In this document: one piece after another, positions 16,578-28,152 of the stretch | Layout: the number at the start of each line of letters is the position of its first letter | Numbering within the stretch: the stretch's first letter is position 1 | Source: an uncultured Bacteroidales bacterium | GTDB taxonomy: Bacteria; Bacteroidota; Bacteroidia; Bacteroidales; Bacteroidaceae | Reading direction: 5' to 3' | Length of the DNA: 64,000 nt | Assembly: GCA_902799655.1 (NCBI GenBank) | Contig: CADCBH010000002.1 | Coordinates: 28,278-92,277, forward strand | Made by a program: the position numbers and the translations under genes | The notes under the pieces: generated by a model | The model's database searches: none | What the model saw: the letters and a program-made list of their open reading frames with translations, nothing else | Told to the model about the DNA's origin: nothing

Positions 16578-19019
16578 ATGAAGATTTTTTTCAACCTGGA
16601 ATACCAGACTACCTTTGGTGAAGATCTGGTTCTGAATATTCTCTCTGGCGACGAGAGCCAGAAGGTGTCGCAGCATAAGATGACGACGCTCGACGGTCTG
16701 CACTGGTTTGTGGAAGTGACAAAGGCCGTGAAGACGGCTACGTTTATCGATTACTACTACAGCCTCTGGCGCGGCGATGTGGAAGCCCGTCATGAGTGGC
16801 TGGTGATTCCCCACCGTTTGGAGTTCGCTGCCCAGCAGGCATCGCGTTATGTGGCTTACGACCACTGGATTGATATCCCTGAGGATGCTTATATGTACAG
16901 TTCAGCACTGACCGAGTGCGTGATGCCCTCAGAGCGCAAGCTCAGTGAGCCCACCGACTATCAGCGCACAGTACGCCTGAAGGTGCGTGCTCCCCAGATG
17001 CGCATGGGTGAACGACTGGCTATTGTCGGCTCTCCCGAGTCATTGGGAGCTTGGGATACGCAGAAGGCTGTGCCCATGAACCAGCACGAGTGTCACGAGT
17101 GGGTGGTAACCCTCGACGCCTCGCTGTTGCCTGCCGACCGGTTCGAGTTCAAGTTTGTCATCCTCGATACCGAACCCGACTATACCCCGTTGTGGGAGGA
17201 TGGCGCCAACCGCTCTATCGAGCTGCCCAATATGGAGTGTGGCGATGTGCTGGTCTATGAGTTGCCACGTACCTATTTCCCCATCTATCCCTGGAAGGCT
17301 GCCGGTGTCGTGATTCCCATCTTCTCGCTACGTACAGAGGGAAGCTTTGGCGTGGGTGACTTCGGCGACCTGAAGCAGATGGTGGATTGGGCTGCCAAGA
17401 CTCAGCAGCGATTCATTCAGGTGCTGCCTATCAACGATACCAATATGACGGGTACATGGCAGGATAGCTATCCCTATAACAGCATCAGTATCTATGCCCT
17501 GCATCCGCAATATACCGACTTCCGCCAGTTGCCGGCTATCAAGGACGAGGCTCAGCGTGCTGACTTCGAGGCGCTGCGCCTTGAGCTCAATGCCCTCACA
17601 CAGATTGACTACGAACGCATGTTCAAAGCCAAGATGGACTATCTGCGCATCCTCTTCAAGCAGGAGTGGGCTGCCGTGAGCCGCCGAGCCTCTTACAAGG
17701 AATTCTTTGCACAGAACAAGGAGTGGCTTGTGCCTTATGCCGCTTTCTGCTATTATCGCGACAAATACGGCACGGCTGTCTTCTCAGAATGGCCCAAGAC
17801 GGCTACCGTCAAAGCTGCAGGTACCACCTCGAAAGAGATACAGTTCTGGTTCTACGTACAGTACAACCTCGACCAGCAGATGCGTGCTGCTCATGAGTAT
17901 GCCCGCAAACACCGTGTCGTGCTCAAGGGCGATATCCCTATCGGTATCTCGCGCGACGGTGTAGAGGCTTGGGTAGAGCCCAAGTACTTCAATCTCAACG
18001 GACAGGCCGGTGCGCCGCCCGATCCGTTCTCTGCCGATGGTCAGAACTGGGGCTTCCCCACTTACAACTGGGATGAGATGCTGAAGGACGGCTGCTCATG
18101 GTGGGAGCGCCGATTCCGCAAGATGGCACAGTATTTCGATGCCTATCGTATAGACCATGTACTGGGCTTCTTCCGCATTTGGGAGATTCCTGTGCCCGAG
18201 AAGTCTGGCTTGATGGGACAGTTTGCACCTGCCCTCGGTATGAGCCGCGAGGAAATAGAGTCGTACGGCATCTATGGCCATGATGACCTCTTCCTTGTCG
18301 ATCACAAGCGTAGCGACCGTTGGCACCCGCGTATCGCCGTCCAGTTCCAGGAGGCCTACCAGAAGCTCAACGATGGCGAGAAGTATAACTTCAACCGTCT
18401 CTACAACGACTACTTCTATCGCCGCAACAACCAGTTCTGGTATCAGGAGGCCATGAAGAAGCTGCCTCGACTGACACAGGCTACCCGTATGCTGTGCTGT
18501 GCCGAAGACCTCGGTATGGTGCCCGACTGCGTGCCCTGGGTGATGAACGAGTTGCGCATCCTCTCGCTGGAAATCCAGTCGATGCCCAAGGATCCTACTA
18601 CCCGTTTTGGCAAGCTGTCGCACAATCCTTATCGCAGTGTTGATACCATCAGCACGCACGATATGCCTACGCTCCGCCAGTGGTGGGACGAGGATGAGGA
18701 ACGCTCACAGGCCTACTTCAACACCACACTGCGTCGCAGTGGTCCGGCACCACGTCCGCTCCCAGGCTGGCTGGCCAAGGACATCGTGAGCCGTCACCTG
18801 ACATCACCCTCTATGCTCTGTCTGCTCTCGCTGCAGGACTGGCTCTCTATCGACGAGAAACTGCGTCTGCCCGACGAGAATGCCGAGCGCATCAATATTC
18901 CTGCTAATCCACGCCACTACTGGCGCTATCGCATGCATCTTACTATCGAGCAGCTGCTGGCTGCCGATGACTTCAACAACGAAGTTCGCACGCTGATCAC
19001 GCAAAGTGGCAGAAAATAA
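16578..19019 (+). CDS. malQ: 4-alpha-glucanotransferase (GH77) with N-terminal starch-binding domains
   Basis: The 813-residue cytoplasmic enzyme has two CBM20-like domains (about 1-115 and 130-230; the second contains GSPESLGAWDTQKAVPM) followed by the GH77 barrel. Catalytic regions are visible: the nucleophile in YRIDHVLGFFRIW near 525, the acid/base in CCAEDLGMVPD near 640, and the third acid in STHDMPTLRQWW near 690. This is the DPE2-like arrangement. It transfers glucan units between maltooligosaccharides and glucose. It lies between the transporter and GH97 genes, in one probable operon. Confidence 0.93.
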   Translation: MKIFFNLEYQTTFGEDLVLNILSGDESQKVSQHKMTTLDGLHWFVEVTKAVKTATFIDYYYSLWRGDVEARHEWLVIPHRLEFAAQQASRYVAYDHWIDIPEDAYMYSSALTECVMPSERKLSEPTDYQRTVRLKVRAPQMRMGERLAIVGSPESLGAWDTQKAVPMNQHECHEWVVTLDASLLPADRFEFKFVILDTEPDYTPLWEDGANRSIELPNMECGDVLVYELPRTYFPIYPWKAAGVVIPIFSLRTEGSFGVGDFGDLKQMVDWAAKTQQRFIQVLPINDTNMTGTWQDSYPYNSISIYALHPQYTDFRQLPAIKDEAQRADFEALRLELNALTQIDYERMFKAKMDYLRILFKQEWAAVSRRASYKEFFAQNKEWLVPYAAFCYYRDKYGTAVFSEWPKTATVKAAGTTSKEIQFWFYVQYNLDQQMRAAHEYARKHRVVLKGDIPIGISRDGVEAWVEPKYFNLNGQAGAPPDPFSADGQNWGFPTYNWDEMLKDGCSWWERRFRKMAQYFDAYRIDHVLGFFRIWEIPVPEKSGLMGQFAPALGMSREEIESYGIYGHDDLFLVDHKRSDRWHPRIAVQFQEAYQKLNDGEKYNFNRLYNDYFYRRNNQFWYQEAMKKLPRLTQATRMLCCAEDLGMVPDCVPWVMNELRILSLEIQSMPKDPTTRFGKLSHNPYRSVDTISTHDMPTLRQWWDEDEERSQAYFNTTLRRSGPAPRPLPGWLAKDIVSRHLTSPSMLCLLSLQDWLSIDEKLRLPDENAERINIPANPRHYWRYRMHLTIEQLLAADDFNNEVRTLITQSGRK

Positions 19020-21293
<2,274 letters not shown>

Positions 21294-23183
21294 ATGAAAA
21301 AGATAGCTGTAACAACTCTGCTGATGACCACGTTGGCGACAAGTATCCAGGCACAGGAGTTTAAGTTTGACGAGATGACATACTCGCCCGAGCAGACCAC
21401 TTTTAAGCTTTTTGCTCCTAATGATGCCAAGTGTACCGTCAGGGTCGGTAAGAAACGGGTGAAGATGACCAAGATGGGCGACTGTCTGTGGACTGCTACC
21501 GTCAAAGGTGATCTGAAGGGACAACCCTATGTGTTCAACACCGGACATGGCGACACCCCCGGTGTCTTTGCCAAGGCCGTGGGTATCAATGGCAAGGAAG
21601 CCTATATCCTCGATATGCGCGATACCGACCCGGAAGATTGGGCGAACGACCGCAGACCCATCACCAAGACTCCTGCCGACCTCATGGTCTATGAGCTCCA
21701 TCACCGTGACTTCTCCATCGCCCGTCAGGATGCGAAGTACCCGGGAAAGTTCCTCGCTCTCACCGAATCGTGGGCTATTAGCCACCTGCGCCATCTTGGT
21801 GTCAATGCCGTGCATATCCTGCCCAGCTACGACTACGGCTCCGTCGACGAGACACGTCTTAACATGCCTCAGTACAATTGGGGTTATGACCCTGTCAACT
21901 ACAACGTCCCAGAGGGTTCCTATAGTACCGACCCCTCTCAGCCCGATGTGCGCATCCGTGAGTTCAAGCAGATGGTACAGGCTCTCCACAAGGCAGGTAT
22001 TCGTGTCATCCTCGACGTGGTGTATAATCATACCTTCGACATCGACCACTCTAACTTCCAGCGTACTTATCCCGACTACTATTACCGCAAGAATGCTGAC
22101 GGGTCCTACAGTAACGGTTCCGGTTGTGGCAATGAGACGGCCTCCGACAAGCCTATGATGCGCCGTTTTATGATTGAGTCGGTGAAATACTGGGTCAATG
22201 AATACCATATCGACGGTTTCCGCTTCGACCTGATGGGCTGTCATGATATTGAGACGATGAATGCCATACGTAGGGAACTCGATGCCATCAATCCCTCTAT
22301 CTTTATCTATGGTGAGGGATGGAGTGCTGGTGACTGTGCCCTGCCTGCCAAACAACTGGGTCTGAAGGCTAACATCCCGCAGATGCCCGGCATCGCTGCT
22401 TTCAGCGACGAGATACGCGACGCCCTCCGTGGTCCGTTCTCCGACGATACCAAGCCAGGCTGGCTGGCTGGTGCTCCCGATTGTGAGGAGAGCCTTAAGT
22501 TCGGTATCGTGGGTGGTATCGCTCATCCACAGGTCGATATGAGCAAGGTTAACTACTCCAAGCAACCGTGGGCACTAGAACCTACGCAGATGATGTCCTA
22601 CGTGTCATGTCATGACGATATGTGTCTGGTTGACCGTCTGAAAGCTTCCGTACCAGGCATCACTGAAGAGGAACTCATTCGCCTCGATTTGCTGGCTCAG
22701 ACGGCTGTGTTCACCTCGCAAGGCGTACCCTTCATGCTCAGTGGCGAGGAATTGTTGCGCAATAAGAAAGGCGTGCACAACTCTTATAATTCGCCCGACA
22801 GCATCAATCTTATAGACTGGAACAATACCAAACGCTATCCGCAGGTGCTGCAATATTACCAGCAGTTGATACGCATGCGCTATCTGCATCCGGCCTTCCG
22901 TCTGGGTAATGCGGATCTCGTGCGCAAGCATCTGGAGTTTCTTGATGCCCCCAAGGGCGTGGTGGCTTTCCGCCTGAAGAATTATGCCGGACGTGACGGC
23001 TGGCGCAATATCATCGTGGTACTCAACGCTACGCGTGAGGAGCAGTCCATTCAGATTCCACAGGCTACCTACACGGCTGTCTGTGCCCGTGGCGTCATCA
23101 GTCTGTTTAGCCGAGGCTTGTTTACCTTCACCGGCTCGAATACGGTTGTCGCTCCGCAGTCTGCTCAGATTATTCACGACTGA
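21294..23183 (+). CDS. pulA: Type I pullulanase (GH13), periplasmic
   Basis: The 629-residue protein has a cleavable signal peptide (ending SIQAQ), an N-terminal beta domain (about 20-120) and a GH13 barrel. The type I pullulanase signature YNWGYDP is present near 200. The catalytic residues are seen in DGFRFDLMG (nucleophile), YGEGWSAGD (acid/base) and YVSCHDDM (third Asp). It removes alpha-1,6 branches from starch fragments. No lipobox is seen, so a periplasmic rather than a surface position is expected. The ATG follows the susB stop directly, and a terminator follows the gene. Confidence 0.92.
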   Translation: MKKIAVTTLLMTTLATSIQAQEFKFDEMTYSPEQTTFKLFAPNDAKCTVRVGKKRVKMTKMGDCLWTATVKGDLKGQPYVFNTGHGDTPGVFAKAVGINGKEAYILDMRDTDPEDWANDRRPITKTPADLMVYELHHRDFSIARQDAKYPGKFLALTESWAISHLRHLGVNAVHILPSYDYGSVDETRLNMPQYNWGYDPVNYNVPEGSYSTDPSQPDVRIREFKQMVQALHKAGIRVILDVVYNHTFDIDHSNFQRTYPDYYYRKNADGSYSNGSGCGNETASDKPMMRRFMIESVKYWVNEYHIDGFRFDLMGCHDIETMNAIRRELDAINPSIFIYGEGWSAGDCALPAKQLGLKANIPQMPGIAAFSDEIRDALRGPFSDDTKPGWLAGAPDCEESLKFGIVGGIAHPQVDMSKVNYSKQPWALEPTQMMSYVSCHDDMCLVDRLKASVPGITEEELIRLDLLAQTAVFTSQGVPFMLSGEELLRNKKGVHNSYNSPDSINLIDWNNTKRYPQVLQYYQQLIRMRYLHPAFRLGNADLVRKHLEFLDAPKGVVAFRLKNYAGRDGWRNIIVVLNATREEQSIQIPQATYTAVCARGVISLFSRGLFTFTGSNTVVAPQSAQIIHD

Positions 23184-23220
23184 TAGCTGTAAGGACACAG
23201 TCATCATGTGACATCTCATA

Positions 23221-23255
23221 AATGATGGGCTCAACGCAGAGTCCATCATTTTTTA
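23221..23255 (+). terminator. Intrinsic terminator after the pullulanase gene
   Basis: Arms AATGATGG (23221-23228) and CCATCATT (23243-23250) enclose a further short pairing and are followed by a T run. Confidence 0.8.
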
Positions 23256-23300
23256 TTGTCTTTTAACTACTTTGATTGCGTTTTTTCGGATTGTTATTCG

Positions 23301-23308
23301 TAACTTTG
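23301..23308 (+). promoter_or_regulatory. Promoter -7 element (TAACTTTG)
   Basis: TAACTTTGC about 30 bases before the histidine kinase start; a TTG lies 22 bp upstream (23276-23278). Confidence 0.55.
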
Positions 23309-23337
23309 CAGACGAAAATCAATAAATAACCATTAAA

Positions 23338-24411
23338 GTGGTGGATTTCATAGGTAAAAAGAGGGTTCCAATGATGATGGCAGCGCTGATGGTAGCACTG
23401 CTGATGGTGTTGTCTGCTCCGTGCATGTATGCTGCGGAAACAGATACAGCCAAAGTTCCAACAGACAGTATGGTGATGCAGGGTGGGGGCGACCAAAGCT
23501 CGGACATCGACATGCTGAGGTCACAGAACAAACTATTGCAGGAACGTTCGCGCTTTACCACAGGTGGCGTGGCCATGATATTAGGTATTGTGGCACTGTT
23601 GGCTTTCCTGGCTTTCAACGGGCGCTGGACACGCAGGTTGGAAATCAAGAACAGACAATTACAACGTGAACGCAATGTGGTGGTGGCTCAGAACAAACAA
23701 CTGGCTATTGAGCGCGACCGTGCTGAGGCTGCCTCGCGGGCAAAGACGTCGTTCATCCAAAGCATGACACACGAAATCCGTACACCGCTGAACTCAATTA
23801 GCGGTTTCACTCAGTTGCTGACGATGCCCGGTGTGGAGATTCCCGAGGCTGAGCGCATAGACTGCTGCAAACGTATCGAGGAGAATACCAGGATGCTGAC
23901 CACCATCCTCGATGACCTGATCTTTATCTCTGATGTGGAGAGCCGGACCGAGCTGCCACCAGCAGAGCCTTGTCTGCCTGCTACTATTGTTGACCAAGCT
24001 AGAGAGATCGTCAAACCGTTGCTGGCTGAGACGGTGTCACTGAACTTAGAGAACAGTATGTCTGGTGAACTGTTGGTCAATACCTATCCGCACATGATTC
24101 TGACTATTCTCACCAAGTTGCTCGATAATGCCGCAAAATTCACGAAACAGGGTTCTGTAACTCTTCGTGTGGCTAATGATGACGAGTCGATGTACTTCTC
24201 TGTCATCGATTCAGGCCCTGGCATTCCTGCGGACAAGAAGGATTATATCTTCGAACGCTTTACCAAACTCGACAGCTATGTTCAGGGAACGGGACTCGGA
24301 CTGTCCATCGCACGCATGACTGCCGAACATATGGGAGGCACCCTGACGCTCGACACGGATTATCGTAGCGGTGCGAAATTTGATTTGGTCGTTCCAATCC
24401 ATAAAGCTTAA
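23338..24411 (+). CDS. Membrane sensor histidine kinase, orphan
   Basis: The 357-residue protein has an N-terminal signal or anchor (about 12-30), a short periplasmic part, a membrane segment (about 75-95, GGVAMILGIVALLAFLAF), a coiled coil, a dimerisation domain with the phospho-accepting His in MTHEIRTPLNSISGF (near 145) and an ATPase domain with LLDNAAKF, DSGPGIPAD and GTGLGLSIA. No receiver is fused and no response regulator is adjacent. GTG 23338 or 23341 keeps a basic GKKRVP before the hydrophobic core; ATG 23371 is the alternative. It resembles the kinase at 42995-45049 in its catalytic half. Confidence 0.85.
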   Translation: MVDFIGKKRVPMMMAALMVALLMVLSAPCMYAAETDTAKVPTDSMVMQGGGDQSSDIDMLRSQNKLLQERSRFTTGGVAMILGIVALLAFLAFNGRWTRRLEIKNRQLQRERNVVVAQNKQLAIERDRAEAASRAKTSFIQSMTHEIRTPLNSISGFTQLLTMPGVEIPEAERIDCCKRIEENTRMLTTILDDLIFISDVESRTELPPAEPCLPATIVDQAREIVKPLLAETVSLNLENSMSGELLVNTYPHMILTILTKLLDNAAKFTKQGSVTLRVANDDESMYFSVIDSGPGIPADKKDYIFERFTKLDSYVQGTGLGLSIARMTAEHMGGTLTLDTDYRSGAKFDLVVPIHKA

Positions 24412-24420
24412 TAGATACAG

Positions 24421-25707
24421 ATGAAAGCAAAGCTCTTATCACTCGTGGGATTCTCCCAGCAACAGCATAGTGTGAAAACCGAAGTGCTGGCGGGCATCAC
24501 CACGTTTACCACCATGTCGTATATCCTCGCCTTCTTGCCCGCTATGTTCGTGCCGTTGGCCAGTCATGGTTTTCCTGTTGATGCGATGCTTACCTCCACC
24601 ATTCTTGCAACCATCGTCGGTACATTGTTGATGGCCTTTCTTGCTAAGCGTCCCTTTGGACAGGCACCAGGGTTGACCCTCAACGTGTTTTTCGTAGAAA
24701 CGGTATGCCTCTCGCTGGGCTATTCGTGGCAGTTCGCATTGACCGCCGTGTTGATAGAAGGTCTGCTCTTTGTGCTGCTCTGTATGAGCAACCTGAGACA
24801 GATTCTCTTTGAGATGATGCCAGCCTCACTGAAGTACGCTATAGCAGCAGGTATAGGCTTTTTCATTGCTACCATAGGTTTTAAGAATAGCGGACTCCTG
24901 GCTGAGGGTACCATCTTCAACCACATCCAGACGTTGGTCAGTCCCAACTCCATGCTCTTCTTATTGGGCTTGGTACTGGTGGGCGCATTTACCGTACTCC
25001 GTTTTCGTGCCGGTATGCTGATGAGCATTCTCATTGTCACAACAATAGGTATCCCGCTCGGTGTGACGACAATACCCGACAAGCTGTTCTGTATGCCTAC
25101 TTCCCCAGCCCCCATGTTCTGCCAGTTTTCGTGGGGCGACCTGCTGACACCCGACCTGTGGGTGTGTGTGGTCACCATGCTTTTCTTCGACGTGTTCGAC
25201 ACACTGGGCTCCGTGGTGGGTCTGATGGCCAATAGCGGACTCATCCGAAAGAACGGACGTATCCCCCATATGCGTAATATCATGCTTTCAGACGCTATCG
25301 CCACTATGACGGGCGCCTGTCTGGGAAGTAGCACAGTGACAACCTATGTGGAGAGTGCCACAGGTGTAGCTGTTGGTGGTCGAACGGGGCTTACCGCATT
25401 GACCATCGCTATGTGCTTCGTGGTTAGTCTCTTCCTGGCTCCCCTGTTCCTCGCTATTCCTGCCGCAGCAACAGCACCTGTCATGGTGATGGCGGGTTTC
25501 TATCTGTTCGGCTCTGTGCGGCATATCCATCTCTCGCGACCCTCGGAGGCAATTCCTGCCTTCCTCACCATTCTGCTGATGCCCGTGACAGGCAGCATTA
25601 CGGATGGCATCATCGCAGGGTTGTTCACCTTTGTCATCTTCTCATTCGTAGAGGGATGGCTGAACAGACGAAGGGACAAGGATGAAGATTGGGAAGAGAA
25701 GAGTTAA
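24421..25707 (+). CDS. NCS2-family purine permease (AzgA/PbuG-like)
   Basis: The 428-residue inner-membrane protein begins TEVLAGITTFTTMSYILAFLP, the standard opening of the guanine/hypoxanthine branch of the NCS2 family, and has FGQAPGLTLNVFF and the later FDVFDTLGSVVG motif. About 13 membrane segments are seen. It should import a purine base with protons; the exact base cannot be told. It follows the kinase gene by 9 bases, so they may be cotranscribed. Confidence 0.88.
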   Translation: MKAKLLSLVGFSQQQHSVKTEVLAGITTFTTMSYILAFLPAMFVPLASHGFPVDAMLTSTILATIVGTLLMAFLAKRPFGQAPGLTLNVFFVETVCLSLGYSWQFALTAVLIEGLLFVLLCMSNLRQILFEMMPASLKYAIAAGIGFFIATIGFKNSGLLAEGTIFNHIQTLVSPNSMLFLLGLVLVGAFTVLRFRAGMLMSILIVTTIGIPLGVTTIPDKLFCMPTSPAPMFCQFSWGDLLTPDLWVCVVTMLFFDVFDTLGSVVGLMANSGLIRKNGRIPHMRNIMLSDAIATMTGACLGSSTVTTYVESATGVAVGGRTGLTALTIAMCFVVSLFLAPLFLAIPAAATAPVMVMAGFYLFGSVRHIHLSRPSEAIPAFLTILLMPVTGSITDGIIAGLFTFVIFSFVEGWLNRRRDKDEDWEEKS

Positions 25708-25741
25708 GAATTAAGAAAAATAGCAGAAACGGGTATGATAA

Positions 25742-25773
25742 TTTGGTGTTTTGCTCACTAATTCGTACCTTTG
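25742..25773 (+). promoter_or_regulatory. glyA promoter: TTTG, 20 bp, TACCTTTG
   Basis: TTTG at 25742-25745 and TACCTTTG at 25766-25773, an excellent Bacteroidetes promoter. The ATG at 25817 follows 43 bases later. Confidence 0.8.
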
Positions 25774-25816
25774 CAAACCATTTATACACAACAGTAAACA
25801 ACAGACAGACAAAACA

Positions 25817-27097
25817 ATGGAAAGAGACAATCAGATTTTCGAGTTGATTGAGCAGGAGCATCAGCGCCAACTGAAAGGTATCGAGCTCATTGCCAGTGAG
25901 AACTTTGTTAGCGACCAGGTAATGGAAGCCATGGGTAGCTATCTGACCAACAAGTATGCCGAGGGCTATCCTGGCCACAGATACTATGGTGGCTGTCAGG
26001 TAGTCGACAAAGTGGAACAGCTGGCTATTGACCGCGTATGTGAGCTCTTCGGTGCTGAATATGCCAACGTGCAGCCTCACTCTGGTGCACAGGCCAACGC
26101 TGCCGTGCTGCTGGCTGTGCTGAAGCCCGGTGACTGTTTCATGGGTCTGAACCTCGATCACGGTGGTCACCTCTCTCATGGTTCACTGGTCAACACCAGC
26201 GGTATCCTCTACAAGCCCGTAGGCTATAACCTGAACAAGGAAACGGGTCGTGTAGATTATGACGAGATGGAACGCCTGGCTTTGGAGCACAAGCCCAAGC
26301 TGATTATCGGTGGTGGCTCAGCTTATAGCCGTGAATGGGACTACAAGCGTATGCGTGAGATTGCTGACAAGGTAGGCGCTCTGCTGATGATTGACATGGC
26401 TCACCCCGCTGGTCTTATCGCTGCCGGACTGCTCGAGAATCCTGTGAAATATGCTCATATCGTAACCTCTACGACCCACAAGACCCTGCGCGGTCCCCGT
26501 GGTGGTATCATCCTGCTGGGCAAAGACTTTGACAACCCCTGGGGCTACACAACACCAAAGGGTGTCGTGAAGAAGATGTCAGCGCTGTTGAATAGTGCTG
26601 TATTCCCTGGCCAGCAGGGCGGACCGCTGGAGCACGTGATTGCTGCTAAGGCTGTAGCCTTCGGTGAAGCTCTGAAGCCCGAGTTCAAGGAGTGGGCCAA
26701 GCAGGTGAAGAAGAACGCTGCTGTGCTGGCTGAGGAACTCGTAAAGCGTGGCTTTGGCATTGTCAGCGGTGGTACCGACAACCACTCGATGCTCGTTGAC
26801 TTGCGCTCTAAGTATCCTGACCTGACAGGTAAGGTGGCTGAGAACGCTCTTGTTGCTGCTGACATCACCGTTAACAAGAACATGGTGCCCTTCGATAGCC
26901 GTAGTGCCTTCCAAACTTCTGGTATTCGCCTGGGTACTCCCGCCATCACTACACGTGGTGCCAAGGAAGACCTGATGATTCAGATTGCTGCCTGGATAGA
27001 AGAAGTACTGAACGATCCTGAGAATGAGCAGGTTATTGCTAAGGTTCGCGGTGAGGTCAACGAGACGATGAAGAACTATCCGCTCTTCGCTTATTAA
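25817..27097 (+). CDS. glyA: Serine hydroxymethyltransferase
   Basis: The 426-residue cytoplasmic enzyme converts serine and tetrahydrofolate to glycine and methylene-tetrahydrofolate with pyridoxal phosphate. Family motifs are [35 protein letters not shown], and the PLP-lysine region [12 protein letters not shown] near 225. Length and order are normal. The frame is open to 25751, but the promoter element at 25766-25773 is inside that extension and [11 protein letters not shown] is the natural start. A terminator follows closely. Confidence 0.97.
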   Translation: MERDNQIFELIEQEHQRQLKGIELIASENFVSDQVMEAMGSYLTNKYAEGYPGHRYYGGCQVVDKVEQLAIDRVCELFGAEYANVQPHSGAQANAAVLLAVLKPGDCFMGLNLDHGGHLSHGSLVNTSGILYKPVGYNLNKETGRVDYDEMERLALEHKPKLIIGGGSAYSREWDYKRMREIADKVGALLMIDMAHPAGLIAAGLLENPVKYAHIVTSTTHKTLRGPRGGIILLGKDFDNPWGYTTPKGVVKKMSALLNSAVFPGQQGGPLEHVIAAKAVAFGEALKPEFKEWAKQVKKNAAVLAEELVKRGFGIVSGGTDNHSMLVDLRSKYPDLTGKVAENALVAADITVNKNMVPFDSRSAFQTSGIRLGTPAITTRGAKEDLMIQIAAWIEEVLNDPENEQVIAKVRGEVNETMKNYPLFAY

Positions 27098-27120
27098 AAA
27101 AATCGCATATCATACATAAA

Positions 27121-27158
27121 AAATTGAGGGCGAAGCATTGCGCTCTCAATTTTTTTTT
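27121..27158 (+). terminator. Intrinsic terminator after glyA
   Basis: Stem between AAATTGAGGGCG and CGCTCTCAATTT with a run of about nine T residues. The -33 element of the next promoter lies in the loop of this hairpin. Confidence 0.88.
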
Positions 27159-27167
27159 GTATCTTTG
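27138..27167 (+). promoter_or_regulatory. ribE promoter: TTG, 19 bp, TATCTTTG, embedded in the glyA terminator
   Basis: TTG at 27138-27140 and TATCTTTG at 27160-27167. The T run of the terminator forms the spacer. Transcription should begin near 27173, giving a leader of about 220 bases. Confidence 0.7.
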
Positions 27168-27172
27168 CCACA

Positions 27173-27393
27173 GAAATAGGGAGCTGTGCTGGTTCGATCG
27201 GGATACTCATCAAATTACATCGAAAACCGAGCTGACTTCTTTTGCTAATGGCGGGCCACAATAAAAGCCGAAAGGCCGGTGGATTACAAAGGCGGAGAGT
27301 GCTCAAATCTTTTAACAAAGGAGTTTTCATCACATCACCGGGCGGCGTCCCTTTTCTTTGTAGTTGAAAGTTGATAGTTGAAAGTTGATAATT
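27173..27393 (+). promoter_or_regulatory. Long, apparently structured 5' leader of ribE
   Basis: The 220-base leader holds several pairings: GGTTCGAT (27200 region) with ATCGAAAACC; CCAC with GTGG enclosing the stable tetraloop hairpin GCCGAAAGGC (27270 region); ACAAAG with CTTTGT around 27317-27362. It is upstream of riboflavin synthase, where an FMN riboswitch might be expected, but the conserved FMN-riboswitch core sequences are not visible. A different riboswitch, a protein-binding leader or a separate small RNA are possible. Confidence 0.45.
27363..27390. repeat. Exact 14-bp tandem duplication just before the ribE start
   Basis: GTTGAAAGTTGATA occurs twice without a gap, and each copy is itself two heptamers (GTTGAAA, GTTGATA). 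The array ends three bases before the ATG, so copy-number change would alter the ribosome-binding region. Confidence 0.9.
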
Positions 27394-27993
27394 ATGTTTT
27401 CCGGCATTATTGAGGAGTTTGCTACTGTTGTAGCTATCCAGAAAGACAGAGATAATATTGATTTTACCTTGCGCTGCTCGTTTGTCGACGAGTTGAGCAT
27501 TGACCAGAGTGTGGCTCATAACGGCGTATGCCTCACAGTCGTCCGTATTGAGAACGGTACCTATGTCGTCACTGCTATGCGTGAGACACTGGAACGTACC
27601 AACCTTGGTCTGCTGAAAGTAGGCGATAAGGTCAATGTAGAGCGCTCGATGCTGATGAATGGGCGCTTAGATGGGCATATTGTACAGGGGCATGTCGACG
27701 GAACGGCGCGTTGTACGGCTAAGGAGGATGCCAACGGCTCCACCTATTTTACTTTTGAATATAAGGAGGACCTCGAGATGGCCCGTCACGGATACTTCAC
27801 TGTTGATAAAGGCTCTGTCACCGTCAATGGTGTCTCGCTGACGGTCTGCAACCCCACTCGCAACACCTTCCAGGTGGCTATTATCCCCTATACGATGGAG
27901 CATACCAACTTCCAGGATATTCAGGTGGGAAGCGTGGTCAACATGGAGTTTGATATCCTCGGAAAGTACATCGCACGACTGCAACAGTTATAA
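27394..27993 (+). CDS. ribE: Riboflavin synthase, alpha subunit
   Basis: The 199-residue protein begins MFSGIIEEFATVV, the family's usual N-terminus, and consists of two lumazine-binding repeats (about 1-95 and 96-195); SVAHNGVCLTVV in the first repeat corresponds to KGSVTVNGVSLTVCN in the second. It makes riboflavin from two molecules of 6,7-dimethyl-8-ribityllumazine in the cytoplasm. ATG 27394 is preferred to an in-frame ATG at 27385, which falls inside the 14-bp repeat. It appears to be a single-gene unit. Confidence 0.95.
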   Translation: MFSGIIEEFATVVAIQKDRDNIDFTLRCSFVDELSIDQSVAHNGVCLTVVRIENGTYVVTAMRETLERTNLGLLKVGDKVNVERSMLMNGRLDGHIVQGHVDGTARCTAKEDANGSTYFTFEYKEDLEMARHGYFTVDKGSVTVNGVSLTVCNPTRNTFQVAIIPYTMEHTNFQDIQVGSVVNMEFDILGKYIARLQQL

Positions 27994-28090
27994 GGTAACT
28001 TGTTTGCGGTAAGAATGTCTATCAACTGGCAAATCCTATAGAGGCTTTGCCGGTTTTCTTCGACTGTTTCGACAAAAATACTTAAATTAT

Positions 28091-28121
28091 TTTGCGGTTT
28101 CGTCGATATTATATACTTTTG
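28091..28121 (+). promoter_or_regulatory. Efflux operon promoter: TTTG, 19 bp, TACTTTTG
   Basis: TTTG at 28091-28094 and TACTTTTG at 28114-28121. Upstream and within the spacer, GTTTCG is repeated at 28066 and 28097 (31 bp apart), a possible site for the LytTR regulator of the same operon; this last point is speculative. Confidence 0.7.
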
Positions 28122-28152
28122 CATCGTGAAAATCTTATAATTTTTGCACGAA

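Noticed and set aside
27173-27393. FMN, cobalamin, TPP or glycine riboswitch before ribE
   Set aside because: None of the conserved core strings that I know for these classes is present; kept as an unassigned leader.
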